Assembly: GCA_012520575.1 (NCBI GenBank)
Contig: JAAYOB010000010.1
Location: 1-54,463 of the forward strand
Origin: Candidatus Stramentimicrobium fermentans
GTDB lineage: Bacteria; Atribacterota; Phoenicimicrobiia; Phoenicimicrobiales; Stramentimicrobiaceae
Direction of reading: 5' to 3'
DNA: 54,463 nt
Below, piece after piece: positions 27,852 to 37,224 of the stretch. Position numbers and translations under genes: made by a program. Below the pieces are notes generated by a model. The model saw only the letters and a program-made list of their open reading frames with translations, searched no databases and was not told the origin of the DNA. Position 1 is the first letter of the stretch. Each line of letters starts with the position of its first letter.

Positions 27852-28678
27852 TGAATAATGAAATAGTGCAATATTTACGAAAAGAGATGTTTCCTAATAT
27901 CTGGTGTCCTGGCTGCGGTATAGGCATTGTCTTAGGTGCAATGCTGAGAGCTATTCATAGTATAGGTTGGGAAAAAGACGAAATAGTAATGGTTTCTGGA
28001 ATTGGTTGTTCCAGCCGAATCACAGGCTATGTAGATTTTAATACTATGAATACTACTCATGGCAGAGCCTTACCATATGCTACTGGTATTAAAATGGCTA
28101 ATCCCAGTTTAAAAGTAATTACCGTGATGGGGGATGGAGATTGTGCTGCCATTGGGGGCAACCATTTTATTCATGCCGCTCGTCGTAACATAGACATTAC
28201 TGCCATAATTATTAATAATATGATTTATGGTATGACCGGTGGACAGTATTCTCCCTTAACTCCTACAGGTAAAATCGGTACCACAGCCCCTTATGGTAAT
28301 ATTGACCAGTGTTTTGACCTAACCTCATTGGCTGTGAGCGCCGGGGCTTCTTATGTGGCGCGTAGCAGTGTTTTTGATGTTATCCAGGCTACTCGATTTA
28401 TTAAGAAGGCCTTTCTTAAAAAAGGCTTTTCGGTAGTAGAAATCATTTCAGATTGTCCTATTTCTTTTGGTAGAATTAATAGGATGAGGACTCCGGCGGA
28501 GATGTTAGAATGGATAAAGAGTATAACAGTTCCTAAAAATAAATGGGAAAAATTGACACCGGAAGAAAAAGAAGGAAAGTTACCTACCGGAGAATTTTTA
28601 GATATAAATATACCTGAATATTCAAAAAACTATCAGGAAGTCTGTATTAGGGCGCAACAAGGAGGGAAAGACAAATGA
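27851..28678 (+). CDS. korB: 2-oxoacid:ferredoxin oxidoreductase, beta (TPP-binding) subunit
   Basis: The 275-residue protein has WCPGCGIGI near residue 19, which supplies cluster cysteines. Next come SGIGCSSRITGYVDFNTMNTTHG and the TPP motif GDGDCAAIGGNHFIHAARRN continuing to IINNMIYGMTGGQ. It overlaps korA by one base and korC by four, so the subunits are translationally coupled. Confidence 0.92.
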   Translation: MNNEIVQYLRKEMFPNIWCPGCGIGIVLGAMLRAIHSIGWEKDEIVMVSGIGCSSRITGYVDFNTMNTTHGRALPYATGIKMANPSLKVITVMGDGDCAAIGGNHFIHAARRNIDITAIIINNMIYGMTGGQYSPLTPTGKIGTTAPYGNIDQCFDLTSLAVSAGASYVARSSVFDVIQATRFIKKAFLKKGFSVVEIISDCPISFGRINRMRTPAEMLEWIKSITVPKNKWEKLTPEEKEGKLPTGEFLDINIPEYSKNYQEVCIRAQQGGKDK

Positions 28679-29223
28679 GAAAAGAGATCTGTTTAAGTGG
28701 TTCAGGTGGTCAGGGATTAATCCTGGCCGGGATTATTTTAGCTGAAGCTGCCGGTATCCATGATGGATTCGAAGTTGTTCAAACCCAGTCTTACGGCCCA
28801 GAAGCCAGAGGTGGTGCCAGTAGGTCAGAAGTTGTTATAAGTGATGAGAAGATTGATTATCCGAAGATTATCAAATCAGATATATTGTTAGCTTTAACCC
28901 AAAAAGCATGTTATAAATATATAGAAAATTTAAAGGAAGACGGGATATTACTGGTCGATTCTACTGATGTTACCAAGATACCCCCCTTCAAAGGAAGGGT
29001 GTATCAGCATCCCATTACCGAAGATGCCATTAAAGTGCTCGGGAACCAATTAGTAGCTAATATAATATCCTTAGGGATTCTTGTTCAAATAAGCGAAATT
29101 GTTTCCAAAGAAGCCCTTAAACAGGCTCTGCAGACCAGGATACCGGAAAGAATTAGGGATTTGAACAAAAAAGCATTAGAATATGGTTTTCAAATAGGGG
29201 AAAATTTAATAAATATTACGTAA
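28675..29223 (+). CDS. korC: 2-oxoacid:ferredoxin oxidoreductase, gamma subunit
   Basis: The 182-residue protein belongs to the pyruvate/ketoisovalerate oxidoreductase catalytic gamma domain. It begins with LSGSGGQGLILAGIILAEAA and has the conserved QSYGPEARGGASRSEVVIS. Its ATG overlaps the korB stop (ATGA). With korD, korA and korB it completes a four-subunit enzyme in D-A-B-C order. Confidence 0.92.
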   Translation: MRKEICLSGSGGQGLILAGIILAEAAGIHDGFEVVQTQSYGPEARGGASRSEVVISDEKIDYPKIIKSDILLALTQKACYKYIENLKEDGILLVDSTDVTKIPPFKGRVYQHPITEDAIKVLGNQLVANIISLGILVQISEIVSKEALKQALQTRIPERIRDLNKKALEYGFQIGENLINIT

Positions 29224-29246
29224 GCATCTGGAAAGGAATAAGTTAA

Positions 29247-30455
29247 ATGAAGATTTTAGTGGTAAACAGCGGAAGTTCATCGATTAAATATTGTCTGTTC
29301 GATATGACCGATCAGTCATTGTTAGCGAAGGGCCTGGTAGAAAGGATAGGAATCAAAGGTTCATGTATCAATCATTTTCCTACTGGTAAAGATGCTACAA
29401 AAAGGGTGATGGCGATTCCTGATCATCGCAAAGGAATTGAATTGGTGATAGATGCTTTATTAAACAGCAAAAGCGGTGTTATTGATGATATTAGCAAGAT
29501 AACAGCCGTAGGTCATCGAGTGGTACATGGTGGTGAAAAATATTCCGGTTCAGTGTTATTAAATGATGATGTAATAAATACCCTGAATGAATTTATTGAA
29601 TTGGCTCCACTGCATAACCCGCCCAATATTCTTGGTATAAAAGTATGTCAGGAATTGTTGCCGGATACCCCCCAGGTTGGAGTATTCGATACCGCTTTTC
29701 ATCAATCTATTCCTAAAGAAGCCTTTCTTTATGGATTACCCTATTCCTATTATGAACAATACCGGATAAGAAGATACGGTTTTCATGGCACATCTCACCA
29801 ATATGTGGCACAGAGAGCAGCTGAAATATTGGGAAAAGATATAAAGGAACTCAAGATAATCACCTGCCATATAGGCAATGGTTCCAGCATTACTGCTGTA
29901 AAAGAAGGCAAATCGGTTGATACCAGTCTTGGTTTCGGGACGATTTCAGGCATAATCATGGGTACTCGTTGTGGTGATGTAGACCCGGCAATTATTCCTT
30001 ATCTAATGGAAAAGGAGAATCTTAGTTTTAAAGAAATAAATGATATTCTATATAGGAAGAGTGGGTTTATAGGACTGTCTGAAGGTATATCCAGCGACAT
30101 GCGTGATCTGGAAGAGCAAGTACAGGCAGGAAATATTAAGGCAAAAAGAACTTTGGATGTTTTATTTTACGGTTTAAAAAAATATATCGGTGCCTATACT
30201 GCCGCCATGAATGGGCTGGATGTTCTGGTATTTACAGCAGGTATTGGGGAAAATGACCCTCGGTTGAGGAAAGAAGTATGTCAGAGTTTAGACTTTTTTG
30301 GAATAAATATTGATGATTCCAAAAACGATGGATTGAGAGGTAAAGAGGCAATTATAAGCACAGAAAATTCCAGAGTTACTGTTTTAGTAATACCAACTTA
30401 TGAAGAATTAATGATTGCCCGAGATACAGTTGAAATATGTAATAATCTCAAGTGA
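29247..30455 (+). CDS. ackA: Acetate kinase (possibly propionate kinase)
   Basis: It makes ATP from an acyl phosphate and ADP. The 402-residue protein has the ASKHA start VNSGSSSIKY and GHRVVHGGE. FDTAFHQ, RRYGFHGTSH, HIGNGSS and FTAGIGEN follow, all landmarks of acetate kinase. The segment MGTRCGDVDP has Cys where Ser or Thr is usual. Given the propionyl-CoA module downstream, propionyl phosphate may also be a substrate. No phosphotransacylase gene is present in the window. Confidence 0.9.
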   Translation: MKILVVNSGSSSIKYCLFDMTDQSLLAKGLVERIGIKGSCINHFPTGKDATKRVMAIPDHRKGIELVIDALLNSKSGVIDDISKITAVGHRVVHGGEKYSGSVLLNDDVINTLNEFIELAPLHNPPNILGIKVCQELLPDTPQVGVFDTAFHQSIPKEAFLYGLPYSYYEQYRIRRYGFHGTSHQYVAQRAAEILGKDIKELKIITCHIGNGSSITAVKEGKSVDTSLGFGTISGIIMGTRCGDVDPAIIPYLMEKENLSFKEINDILYRKSGFIGLSEGISSDMRDLEEQVQAGNIKAKRTLDVLFYGLKKYIGAYTAAMNGLDVLVFTAGIGENDPRLRKEVCQSLDFFGINIDDSKNDGLRGKEAIISTENSRVTVLVIPTYEELMIARDTVEICNNLK

Positions 30456-30490
30456 TTTATATATCCTAAGAAATAGGAGGGTTAATCAGG

Positions 30491-31339
30491 GTGTATCTTA
30501 TTAAAAAGAAAACAAAATTGTATCAAAACATGTTCAGTATGTGGGTAGAAGTTCCGGAGATAGCCCAGACGGTGCAGCCCGGTCAGTTTGTTATCTTGAT
30601 GACCGCCAAAAAAGGAGAGAGAATACCGCTAACCGTTGCTGATTATGACCGAGAGGAAGGGTTAGTGCAGATTGTTTTTCAAGCGGTGGGAAAGACAACA
30701 GAGGAATTATCCTGTATTCAAGAGGGAGAATACCTATACTCCTTCATCGGTCCTCTGGGACATAAGACAGAAATAGGCTTATTTGGAACAGTAGTGTTAG
30801 TAGGCGGAGGGACAGGTATAGCCTGCATACATCCCATAGCGCGAGGGTTAAAGGAAGCGGGGAACAGAGTTATTGCTATAATTGGTGCTCGTAACAAAGA
30901 GTTAATTATAATGGAAGAGGAATTAAAAAAAGTATCTGATGAACTTATAGTTACCACCGATGATGGCAGTTATGGCAGGAAGGGTTTTGTTACTCAGGCC
31001 TTAAAAGAAAAGCTGGACCGGGATCCGTCTATCAAAAAAATATGGGCCATTGGTCCTCCCATTATGATGAAAGTAACCACCAACCTCGTTAAATCTTATC
31101 CTGTTGATATTATTGTCAGCCTGAATACTATTATGGTTGATGGAACAGGAATGTGCGGCTCCTGCCGGGTAACCATTGGCAATGAAACAAAATTTGTTTG
31201 TACTGACGGCCCTGAGTTCGATGGTAGATTAGTGGATTGGGATGAATTTATGCACCGAAACAACCGCTATCAAAAGGAAGAAAAAGAATCCTGGCAGCAT
31301 TTTAAAGATGAAAGTAAATGTGGGTGTAAGGAGGGCTGA
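30491..31339 (+). CDS. nfnA: NfnA/SudB-type ferredoxin-NADP+ reductase subunit
   Basis: The 282-residue protein is the small subunit of NADH-dependent reduced ferredoxin:NADP+ oxidoreductase. It has an FAD domain (PGQFVILM, ERIPLTVADYD), an NAD-binding domain (VLVGGGTGIACIHPIARGL) and a C-terminal 2Fe-2S motif DGTGMCGSCRVTIG with a later Cys (FVCTDGPEFDG). Start is GTG 30491, with AGGAGGG upstream. It precedes nfnB by one base. Confidence 0.88.
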   Translation: MYLIKKKTKLYQNMFSMWVEVPEIAQTVQPGQFVILMTAKKGERIPLTVADYDREEGLVQIVFQAVGKTTEELSCIQEGEYLYSFIGPLGHKTEIGLFGTVVLVGGGTGIACIHPIARGLKEAGNRVIAIIGARNKELIIMEEELKKVSDELIVTTDDGSYGRKGFVTQALKEKLDRDPSIKKIWAIGPPIMMKVTTNLVKSYPVDIIVSLNTIMVDGTGMCGSCRVTIGNETKFVCTDGPEFDGRLVDWDEFMHRNNRYQKEEKESWQHFKDESKCGCKEG

Positions 31340-31340
31340 T

Positions 31341-32774
31341 ATGGCTAAGATGATTGACATGAAAGAAAGAACAAAGAGAGAACAGGTGCCCATGAGAGAG
31401 CAGTTGCCTTCAGCGCGAATCCATAATTTTGAAGAAGTACCTCTGGGCTATACTAAAGAAGAAGCAATTTATGAAGCACAACGTTGTTTGCAATGCAAAA
31501 ACCCTACCTGCATGATAGGATGTCCGGCAGAAATAAACATACCTGCCTTTATTCGTCTTGTAGTCGAAGAGGATTTCGAAAAGGCCTATCTAACAATCTT
31601 AAAGACAGATGCCTTACCAGCGGTAACCGGCAGAGTGTGCCCTCAAGAAGAGCAGTGCCAAAAAGAATGTGTATTAAACAAGAAGGGAAAACCTATTGCC
31701 ATAGGCAGATTGGAACGTTTTGTGGCAGACTGGGCCAGGGAAAATAAGATAAAAGGGATAGAAAAATCAGATAGCCAAAAAGAGCAAAAAGTAGCTGTTG
31801 TCGGTTCCGGACCGGCAGGTTTGACCTGTGCCGCGGATCTGGCTAAATTAGGATATCAAGTGACCCTTTTTGAAGCATTGCATAAACCTGGAGGGGTACT
31901 TGTTTATGGGATTCCCGAGTTTAGACTTCCTAAATCCATTGTGGAATATGAGGTTGCCGGAATAGAAAAATTAGGTGTCAAAGTTGTTTGTAATCAAGTT
32001 ATCGGTGCCACCAAAAGCGTAGAATCTTTAAAAAAGGAGTTTGATGCCATATTTTTAGCCAATGGTGCCGGGGCGCCCCGTTTTATGAATATTCCAGGCG
32101 AAAATAGGAATGATGTCTATTCAGCTAATGAATTTTTAACCCGTTCCAATTTAATGAAAGCCTACTTGTTTCCGGAATATGATACTCCCATAAAAATAAG
32201 AAAAAAGGCTGCGACTATTGGTGCCGGTAATGTTGCAATGGACGCTGCTCGGACCGCACTGCGGCTTGGGGCTGAGCAATCTTATATAGTTTATAGGCGT
32301 TCCAGGGCAGAGGTTCCTGCTCGGGCAGAAGAGGTACACCATGCTGAGGAAGAGGGGATAGTATTCCATTTTCTAACCTTACCGGTTAAAATTTTGGGAG
32401 ACGAAGAGGGAAGGGTAACCGGAATGGAATGCCTGAGAATGGAGTTAGGGGAACCCGATGAATCTGGTAGAAGAAGGCCGGTTCCAATTCCGAATTCTAA
32501 CTTTGTTTTGGAAGTAGATATGGTAATCGATGCTATTGGTACTATGGCTAATCCTATCGTAGCTAGAAGTGCCACCGGTGTTGAGGTTAATCAGTGGGGT
32601 TATTTTAAAGTAGACAAAATGACTAGAATGACTACCTGTGAAGGTATTTTTGCGGGAGGTGATATAGTCAGAGGTTCTGCTACAGTAATATCTGCTGTTG
32701 GGGATGGCAAATTTGCGGCTCGAGCTATAGATGAATATCTGCTATCAGGTAAGAGCTTGAGAAAAAATAGTTAA
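31341..32774 (+). CDS. nfnB: NfnB/SudA-type subunit, homologous to glutamate synthase small chain
   Basis: The 477-residue protein has N-terminal 4Fe-4S cysteines (CLQCKNPTCMIGCPAEINIP and VCPQEEQCQKEC). Two nucleotide-binding folds follow, FAD at VVGSGPAGLTCA and NADPH at GAGNVAMDAARTALRLG. The C-terminal GGDIVRG is present. ATG 31341 follows AAGGAGGG by 5 nt. An upstream in-frame ATG (31242) lies within nfnA and is rejected. Pairing with nfnA points to an Nfn complex, which couples NADH and reduced ferredoxin to NADP+ by electron bifurcation. Automatic annotation often calls such proteins GltD. Confidence 0.88.
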   Translation: MAKMIDMKERTKREQVPMREQLPSARIHNFEEVPLGYTKEEAIYEAQRCLQCKNPTCMIGCPAEINIPAFIRLVVEEDFEKAYLTILKTDALPAVTGRVCPQEEQCQKECVLNKKGKPIAIGRLERFVADWARENKIKGIEKSDSQKEQKVAVVGSGPAGLTCAADLAKLGYQVTLFEALHKPGGVLVYGIPEFRLPKSIVEYEVAGIEKLGVKVVCNQVIGATKSVESLKKEFDAIFLANGAGAPRFMNIPGENRNDVYSANEFLTRSNLMKAYLFPEYDTPIKIRKKAATIGAGNVAMDAARTALRLGAEQSYIVYRRSRAEVPARAEEVHHAEEEGIVFHFLTLPVKILGDEEGRVTGMECLRMELGEPDESGRRRPVPIPNSNFVLEVDMVIDAIGTMANPIVARSATGVEVNQWGYFKVDKMTRMTTCEGIFAGGDIVRGSATVISAVGDGKFAARAIDEYLLSGKSLRKNS

Positions 32775-32796
32775 AATATCATTTAGGAGGAGTGAA

Positions 32797-34107
32797 ATGG
32801 CTCAAGATAAAGAAATGAATCATTTTGAGATCGTTCAGGCACAGTTTGACGAAAATGCCAAAAAGTGTAACTTAGACAGTTCTATGCAGGAATTTTTAAG
32901 AGAGGCAGAGAGAGAAATCCAGGTTCGTATTCCCGTAGAAATGGATGACGGTTCTACCAAAACTTTTACCGGATTTCGGGTACAACATTCTACAGCACGA
33001 GGCCCTGCTAAGGGTGGTTTGAGATTTGCGGCAAATGAAACTATAGATATGGTTAGAGCCTTAGCCATCATGATGACCTGGAAGTGTGCAGTGGTAAATA
33101 TTCCCTTAGGCGGAGGAAAGGGTGGAGTAGCCGTTGATCCTAGAGAACTTTCTGAGAGAGAGACTGAAAGACTCTGCCGTGGCTGGGTGAGGCAGGTATA
33201 TGATATAGTAGGGCCCGAGATGGATGTTCCTGCACCGGACGTTGCAACCAATCCCCAAGATATGTTATGGATAATGGATGAATACGACACTATTGCCAGG
33301 AGCCGTAAACCCGGGTTTGTTACCGGTAAGGCTGTCGGGGTTGGCGGGTCCTTAGGTAGGGTGGAAGCAACCGGATATGGCGTTATTTTTTGCGTGAGAG
33401 AAGCCTTTAAAAGATTGAACATTGATTTTAAAGGAGCAACTGCCTCTATCCAGGGTGCTGGCAATAATGCCCAATATTGCTGTGCCAAATTTACGGAATA
33501 TGGTGGGAAAGTCATAGCCATGTCCTGTTGGGATGCCAATGCTAAAAAAGCATTCACCTATAGCTGTGAAGATGGTATTAAACCTGAAGATCTCTTTGCT
33601 GAGGGGACATTAGACAAATTCGGTACTATAAATCCGGAAAAAGCCAAAGCTTTTGGCTGGAAACAAGAAGATGCGGATGCTTGGATTAGAAAACCGGTTA
33701 CGGTATTAATACCGGCGGCATTAGGTTCTGCAGTACATAAAGATAATGTTAATGGAATAGATTTTAATACTGTTAAGGTATATGCTGAAGCAGCTAATTC
33801 GCCTACCACTCCGGATGCGGATAAAGTGATTAAAGAAAAAGGAGTTTTCGTAATTCCGGATTTCTTGTGCAATGCCGGTGGTGTAACTGTCTCTTATTTT
33901 GAACAGGTTCAGAATAATATGAATTATTACTGGCCTAAAGGAGAAGTGTTTGAAAAATTAGACCATATTATGACCTCTGCCTTCAATGATGTTATTGACT
34001 TAGCAGAAAAAGAAAAACTTTATACCAGAGATGCGGCTTATGTTATTGCAATTCAAAGGGTGGCCCACTCGGTTGCCGGCAGGGGCTGGGTAAAAACAAA
34101 GAAATAA
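32797..34107 (+). CDS. gdhA: Glutamate dehydrogenase
   Basis: It interconverts glutamate and 2-oxoglutarate plus ammonia. The 436-residue protein has the catalytic region RGPAKGGLRFA (about 68-78), then NIPLGGGKGGVAVDP. A dinucleotide-binding fold includes ATGYGVIFCVREA and SIQGAGNNAQYC. AEAANSPTTPDAD and the C-terminal CNAGGVTVSYFEQVQN are conserved. The second glycine motif reads GAGNNAQ rather than the usual GxGNVG/A, so cofactor preference is uncertain. It lies 22 nt after nfnB, with GGAGGAG as ribosome site. Confidence 0.94.
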   Translation: MAQDKEMNHFEIVQAQFDENAKKCNLDSSMQEFLREAEREIQVRIPVEMDDGSTKTFTGFRVQHSTARGPAKGGLRFAANETIDMVRALAIMMTWKCAVVNIPLGGGKGGVAVDPRELSERETERLCRGWVRQVYDIVGPEMDVPAPDVATNPQDMLWIMDEYDTIARSRKPGFVTGKAVGVGGSLGRVEATGYGVIFCVREAFKRLNIDFKGATASIQGAGNNAQYCCAKFTEYGGKVIAMSCWDANAKKAFTYSCEDGIKPEDLFAEGTLDKFGTINPEKAKAFGWKQEDADAWIRKPVTVLIPAALGSAVHKDNVNGIDFNTVKVYAEAANSPTTPDADKVIKEKGVFVIPDFLCNAGGVTVSYFEQVQNNMNYYWPKGEVFEKLDHIMTSAFNDVIDLAEKEKLYTRDAAYVIAIQRVAHSVAGRGWVKTKK

Positions 34108-34119
34108 CAGTAGACTAGT

Positions 34120-34157
34120 TAAGCCAGGGGGAAATATTCCCCTGGCTTAGACTTTAT
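34120..34157 (+). terminator. Intrinsic terminator after gdhA
   Basis: TAAGCCAGGGG (34120-34130) pairs perfectly with CCCCTGGCTTA (34139-34149) around an 8-nt loop. The T tract after it (GACTTTATTT) is interrupted. This probably ends the gntR-kor-ackA-nfn-gdhA transcript. Confidence 0.75.
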
Positions 34158-34177
34158 TTGAGGTCTCTTAAAGAATT

Positions 34178-35053
34178 ATGAAAGTATTTGCACTGGTAGG
34201 AGGAAGCGGTACTGGCAAGAGCCATAAGGCTCTCTTAATTGCTCACCGTGAGAATATTGAGTACATTATTGATGATGGTCTTCTTATCAATAAGAATAGA
34301 ATTTTAGCCGGACTTTCTGCCAAAAAAGAATTAAATAAAATACAGGCCATCAGAAGAGCTATTTTTTTCGATAAAGAGCATGCTCAGGCAGTCAAAGATG
34401 CGCTAAAACAAGAAAAGCCTAAAAGTATAATGATTTTAGGTACTTCTCTGGGTATGGTTGAAAAAATAATAGAATCTCTGGAATTACCACCGATTAGTAG
34501 AACTTTTAATATAGAAGATGTTTCCAGTGATAAAGAAATCCAATTAGCCCGAACAAGCCGAACAAAGAATGGAACACATATTATTCCCTTACCGGGAATT
34601 GAGATACAGAGGAAGTTTCCTATCAATTTAGTGGAATCATTAGAAATATTTTATAGAAAAAGATATAGCAATAGAAAAATAGGTGAAAGAACGGTAGTTA
34701 GGCCGCCGTTTAGCTATTTCGGAAAATTGTATATTTCAGAAAATGCCATTTTAGATATTATATTTTTTAATATTAAAGATTTTAAAGACGTTGTTAGGAT
34801 TGGAAAAACAAAGATCAATATAAATGAAGAAGGTATTTTAATACAGATTAACCTAATCTTGAAATATGGTAAAAACATACCTGATACCGTAAGAGATATT
34901 CAGAAAACTCTGAAGAAAGAATTGGACTATATCACCGGCATAAATATTAAAAAAATAGATATATTTGTGGAAGATTTTGTTATGGAAAAGGATAAGGCAA
35001 TACATAAATATGTAGTAATTAATGAAAAATTAATCGCAAGCAGCAAGTTTTAA
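34178..35053 (+). CDS. P-loop ATPase fused to an Asp23/Gls24-like domain
   Basis: The 291-residue protein starts with a P-loop, LVGGSGTGKSHKA (residues 6-18). The N-terminal ~150 residues look like an adenylate-kinase-like fold. After a linker, residues ~180-280 resemble the Asp23/Gls24 (DUF322) domain, including ISENAILDII, GKTKININEEGILIQI and VNITGINIKKIDIFV-like spacing. Asp23-type proteins are membrane-associated cell-envelope stress factors in Firmicutes. The function of the fusion is not known to me. It stands alone between the gdhA terminator and the mutase operon. Confidence 0.7.
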   Translation: MKVFALVGGSGTGKSHKALLIAHRENIEYIIDDGLLINKNRILAGLSAKKELNKIQAIRRAIFFDKEHAQAVKDALKQEKPKSIMILGTSLGMVEKIIESLELPPISRTFNIEDVSSDKEIQLARTSRTKNGTHIIPLPGIEIQRKFPINLVESLEIFYRKRYSNRKIGERTVVRPPFSYFGKLYISENAILDIIFFNIKDFKDVVRIGKTKININEEGILIQINLILKYGKNIPDTVRDIQKTLKKELDYITGINIKKIDIFVEDFVMEKDKAIHKYVVINEKLIASSKF

Positions 35054-35100
35054 TTTTAAAAATAATAAATTAACAAGCCTGAAGGAGGAGGTGCGGCAAG

Positions 35101-36780
35101 TTGGCTGAGCAAGACAGAAGAAGGAGAATGGAAGAAACCAAAAAACAATGGGAGGAAGGTTCATTAAAAAAAGTTTTAAACAGGTTTCCGGAGAGAAATA
35201 AAGTATTTGTTACCGGTTCCAATACCGAAGTAAACAGATTATATGACCCTTTTGATTTAATAGATTTTGATTATATAGATGAGCTGAATTTTCCGGGAGA
35301 ATACCCTTATACCAGAGGGGTTCAGCCCACCATGTATCGAGGTAGATTATGGACTATGAGGCAATACGCCGGATTCGGAGATGCTGAAGAATCTAATAAA
35401 AGATATCAGTATCTGCTGAAAAATGGTCAGACCGGTTTGAGTATAGCTTTTGATCTGCCTACCCAGATCGGCTATGATTCTGACCATTCCATGTCCCATG
35501 GGGAAGTGGGGAAAGTTGGTGTTGCCATTGACAGCTTAGAGGATATGGAGACTTTGTTCAACAATATTCCTTTAGACAAAGTCAGCACTTCCATGACTAT
35601 CAATGCTCCGGCAGCGGTCTTGCTGGCAATGTATATTGCTATTGCCGAGAAACAAGGAATTTCAAGCTCAGAGCTAAATGGTACCATTCAAAATGATATT
35701 TTAAAAGAATATATTGCCCGGGGAACCTATATATTTCCGCCTGTACCTTCCATGAGACTTATTACTGACATTTTTGACTATTGTTCTAAAGAACTGCCCA
35801 AATGGAATACAATCAGTATTAGTGGTTACCACATTAGAGAGGCAGGTGCAACTGCCATTCAGGAGATTGCTTTTACCTTAGCCAATGGAATTGCTTATGT
35901 CGATGCAGCAGCTAAAAAGGGTTTAGATATAGATACTTTTGCACCAAGGTTATCTTTTTTCTTCAATGCCCACAATGACCTCTTTGAAGAAGTAGCTAAA
36001 TTTAGGGCTGCTCGAAGAATATGGGCAAAAATTATGAAAGAGCGTTTTGATGCAAAAGATCCCAAATCGATGATGTTAAGATTTCATACCCAGACAGCTG
36101 GCTGTACGCTCACAGCCCAACAGCCGGATAACAACGTGGTAAGAGTTGCCATACAGGCACTGGCAGCGGTTTTGGGGGGTACCCAATCTTTGCATACCAA
36201 TTCTCGGGATGAAGCACTTTCTCTTCCCTCACAGAAATCGGTAAGGATTGCCCTAAGAACACAGCAGATAATTGCCTATGAGAGTGGAGTGGCAGAAACA
36301 ATCGATCCCATGGCCGGTTCTTATTATCTGGAAAGTATGACTAAAAAAATTGAGCAAGGTGCAATGGATTATATTAACAAGATTGATCAGTTAGGTGGTT
36401 CTCCTAAGGCTATTGAAAAAGGATTTATACAGAGGGAGATACAGAATAGCGCCTATCAATATCAGAAAGATATTGAAGAAAAGAAGAGAATAGTTGTAGG
36501 AGTTAACCAATTTCAGTCCGAAGAGGAACCGATGAAAGACCTGTTGAAAGTTAACCCCGAGATTGAAAAGAGGCAGACCGAAAAGTTAAATAAGATGAAG
36601 AAGAAAAGAAATGAAGCAAAAGTTCAGAAAGAATTAAAATTGTTAAGAAAAACTGCTTTATCTAAACAGAATATAATGCCTTCTATTCTAAACTGTGTTA
36701 AATGTTATGCTACTTTAGGGGAAATCTGCGACGAACTCAGGTCAGTTTTCGGTGAATATAGAGAATCATTAAAGATATAG
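35101..36780 (+). CDS. Methylmalonyl-CoA mutase, large (catalytic) subunit
   Basis: It interconverts succinyl-CoA and (R)-methylmalonyl-CoA with adenosylcobalamin. The 559-residue protein carries [24 protein letters not shown] (about residues 64-87) and [13 protein letters not shown]. The block [23 protein letters not shown] is also conserved. It ends without a B12-binding domain, which is the separate gene downstream. This split form is common in anaerobes. The start is TTG 35101, after a strong AAGGAGGAGGTG. No cobalamin riboswitch is seen in the 47-nt leader. Confidence 0.93.
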   Translation: MAEQDRRRRMEETKKQWEEGSLKKVLNRFPERNKVFVTGSNTEVNRLYDPFDLIDFDYIDELNFPGEYPYTRGVQPTMYRGRLWTMRQYAGFGDAEESNKRYQYLLKNGQTGLSIAFDLPTQIGYDSDHSMSHGEVGKVGVAIDSLEDMETLFNNIPLDKVSTSMTINAPAAVLLAMYIAIAEKQGISSSELNGTIQNDILKEYIARGTYIFPPVPSMRLITDIFDYCSKELPKWNTISISGYHIREAGATAIQEIAFTLANGIAYVDAAAKKGLDIDTFAPRLSFFFNAHNDLFEEVAKFRAARRIWAKIMKERFDAKDPKSMMLRFHTQTAGCTLTAQQPDNNVVRVAIQALAAVLGGTQSLHTNSRDEALSLPSQKSVRIALRTQQIIAYESGVAETIDPMAGSYYLESMTKKIEQGAMDYINKIDQLGGSPKAIEKGFIQREIQNSAYQYQKDIEEKKRIVVGVNQFQSEEEPMKDLLKVNPEIEKRQTEKLNKMKKKRNEAKVQKELKLLRKTALSKQNIMPSILNCVKCYATLGEICDELRSVFGEYRESLKI

Positions 36781-36800
36781 AAAGGCAAGGAAGGTATAGT

Positions 36801-37205
36801 ATGAAGAATTCCATAATTAGAGTATTAGTTGCCAAACCGGGTTTGGATGGCCACGACCGGGGTGCAAAGGTAGTTGCGCGGGCATTGAGAGATGCTGGAA
36901 TGGAAGTTATTTACACGGGATTAAGACAGACACCGGAACAGATAGTAGAAACAGCGATTCAAGAGGACGTAAATGTGATTGGACTAAGTATACTTTCCGG
37001 TGCGCATATGCACCTCTTTCCTAAATTAATGAAGTTGCTAAAAGAAAGAGAAGCCATCGATATTATAGTAATGGCGGGAGGAATTATTCCGGGGGAAGAT
37101 ATTGTTGAATTAAAGAAAATCGGTATCAAAGAAATATTTACCCCGGGAACAGATACTAACAGGATAATAGAGTTTATCAAAGAAAATGTTAAAGTTGTCC
37201 GATAG
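36801..37205 (+). CDS. Methylmalonyl-CoA mutase, cobalamin-binding (small) subunit
   Basis: The 134-residue B12-binding domain has the base-off motif [22 protein letters not shown] (DxHxxG at about residues 16-21), in which His ligates cobalt. SILSGAHMH and [10 protein letters not shown] are also present. It follows the large subunit by 20 nt and precedes meaB. Confidence 0.94.
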   Translation: MKNSIIRVLVAKPGLDGHDRGAKVVARALRDAGMEVIYTGLRQTPEQIVETAIQEDVNVIGLSILSGAHMHLFPKLMKLLKEREAIDIIVMAGGIIPGEDIVELKKIGIKEIFTPGTDTNRIIEFIKENVKVVR

Positions 37206-37224
37206 GACACAGGAGAGATAATTT

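Noticed and set aside
31242-31340. Longer start for NfnB
   Set aside because: This stretch overlaps nfnA in another frame, while ATG 31341 has AAGGAGGG 5 nt upstream and begins the conserved sequence.
32835-33557. 240-codon open frame on the minus strand within gdhA
   Set aside because: It lies fully inside a well-conserved glutamate dehydrogenase gene, so it is a frame shadow.
35054-35100. Cobalamin riboswitch before methylmalonyl-CoA mutase
   Set aside because: The leader is only 47 nt and contains no B12-box-like sequence.
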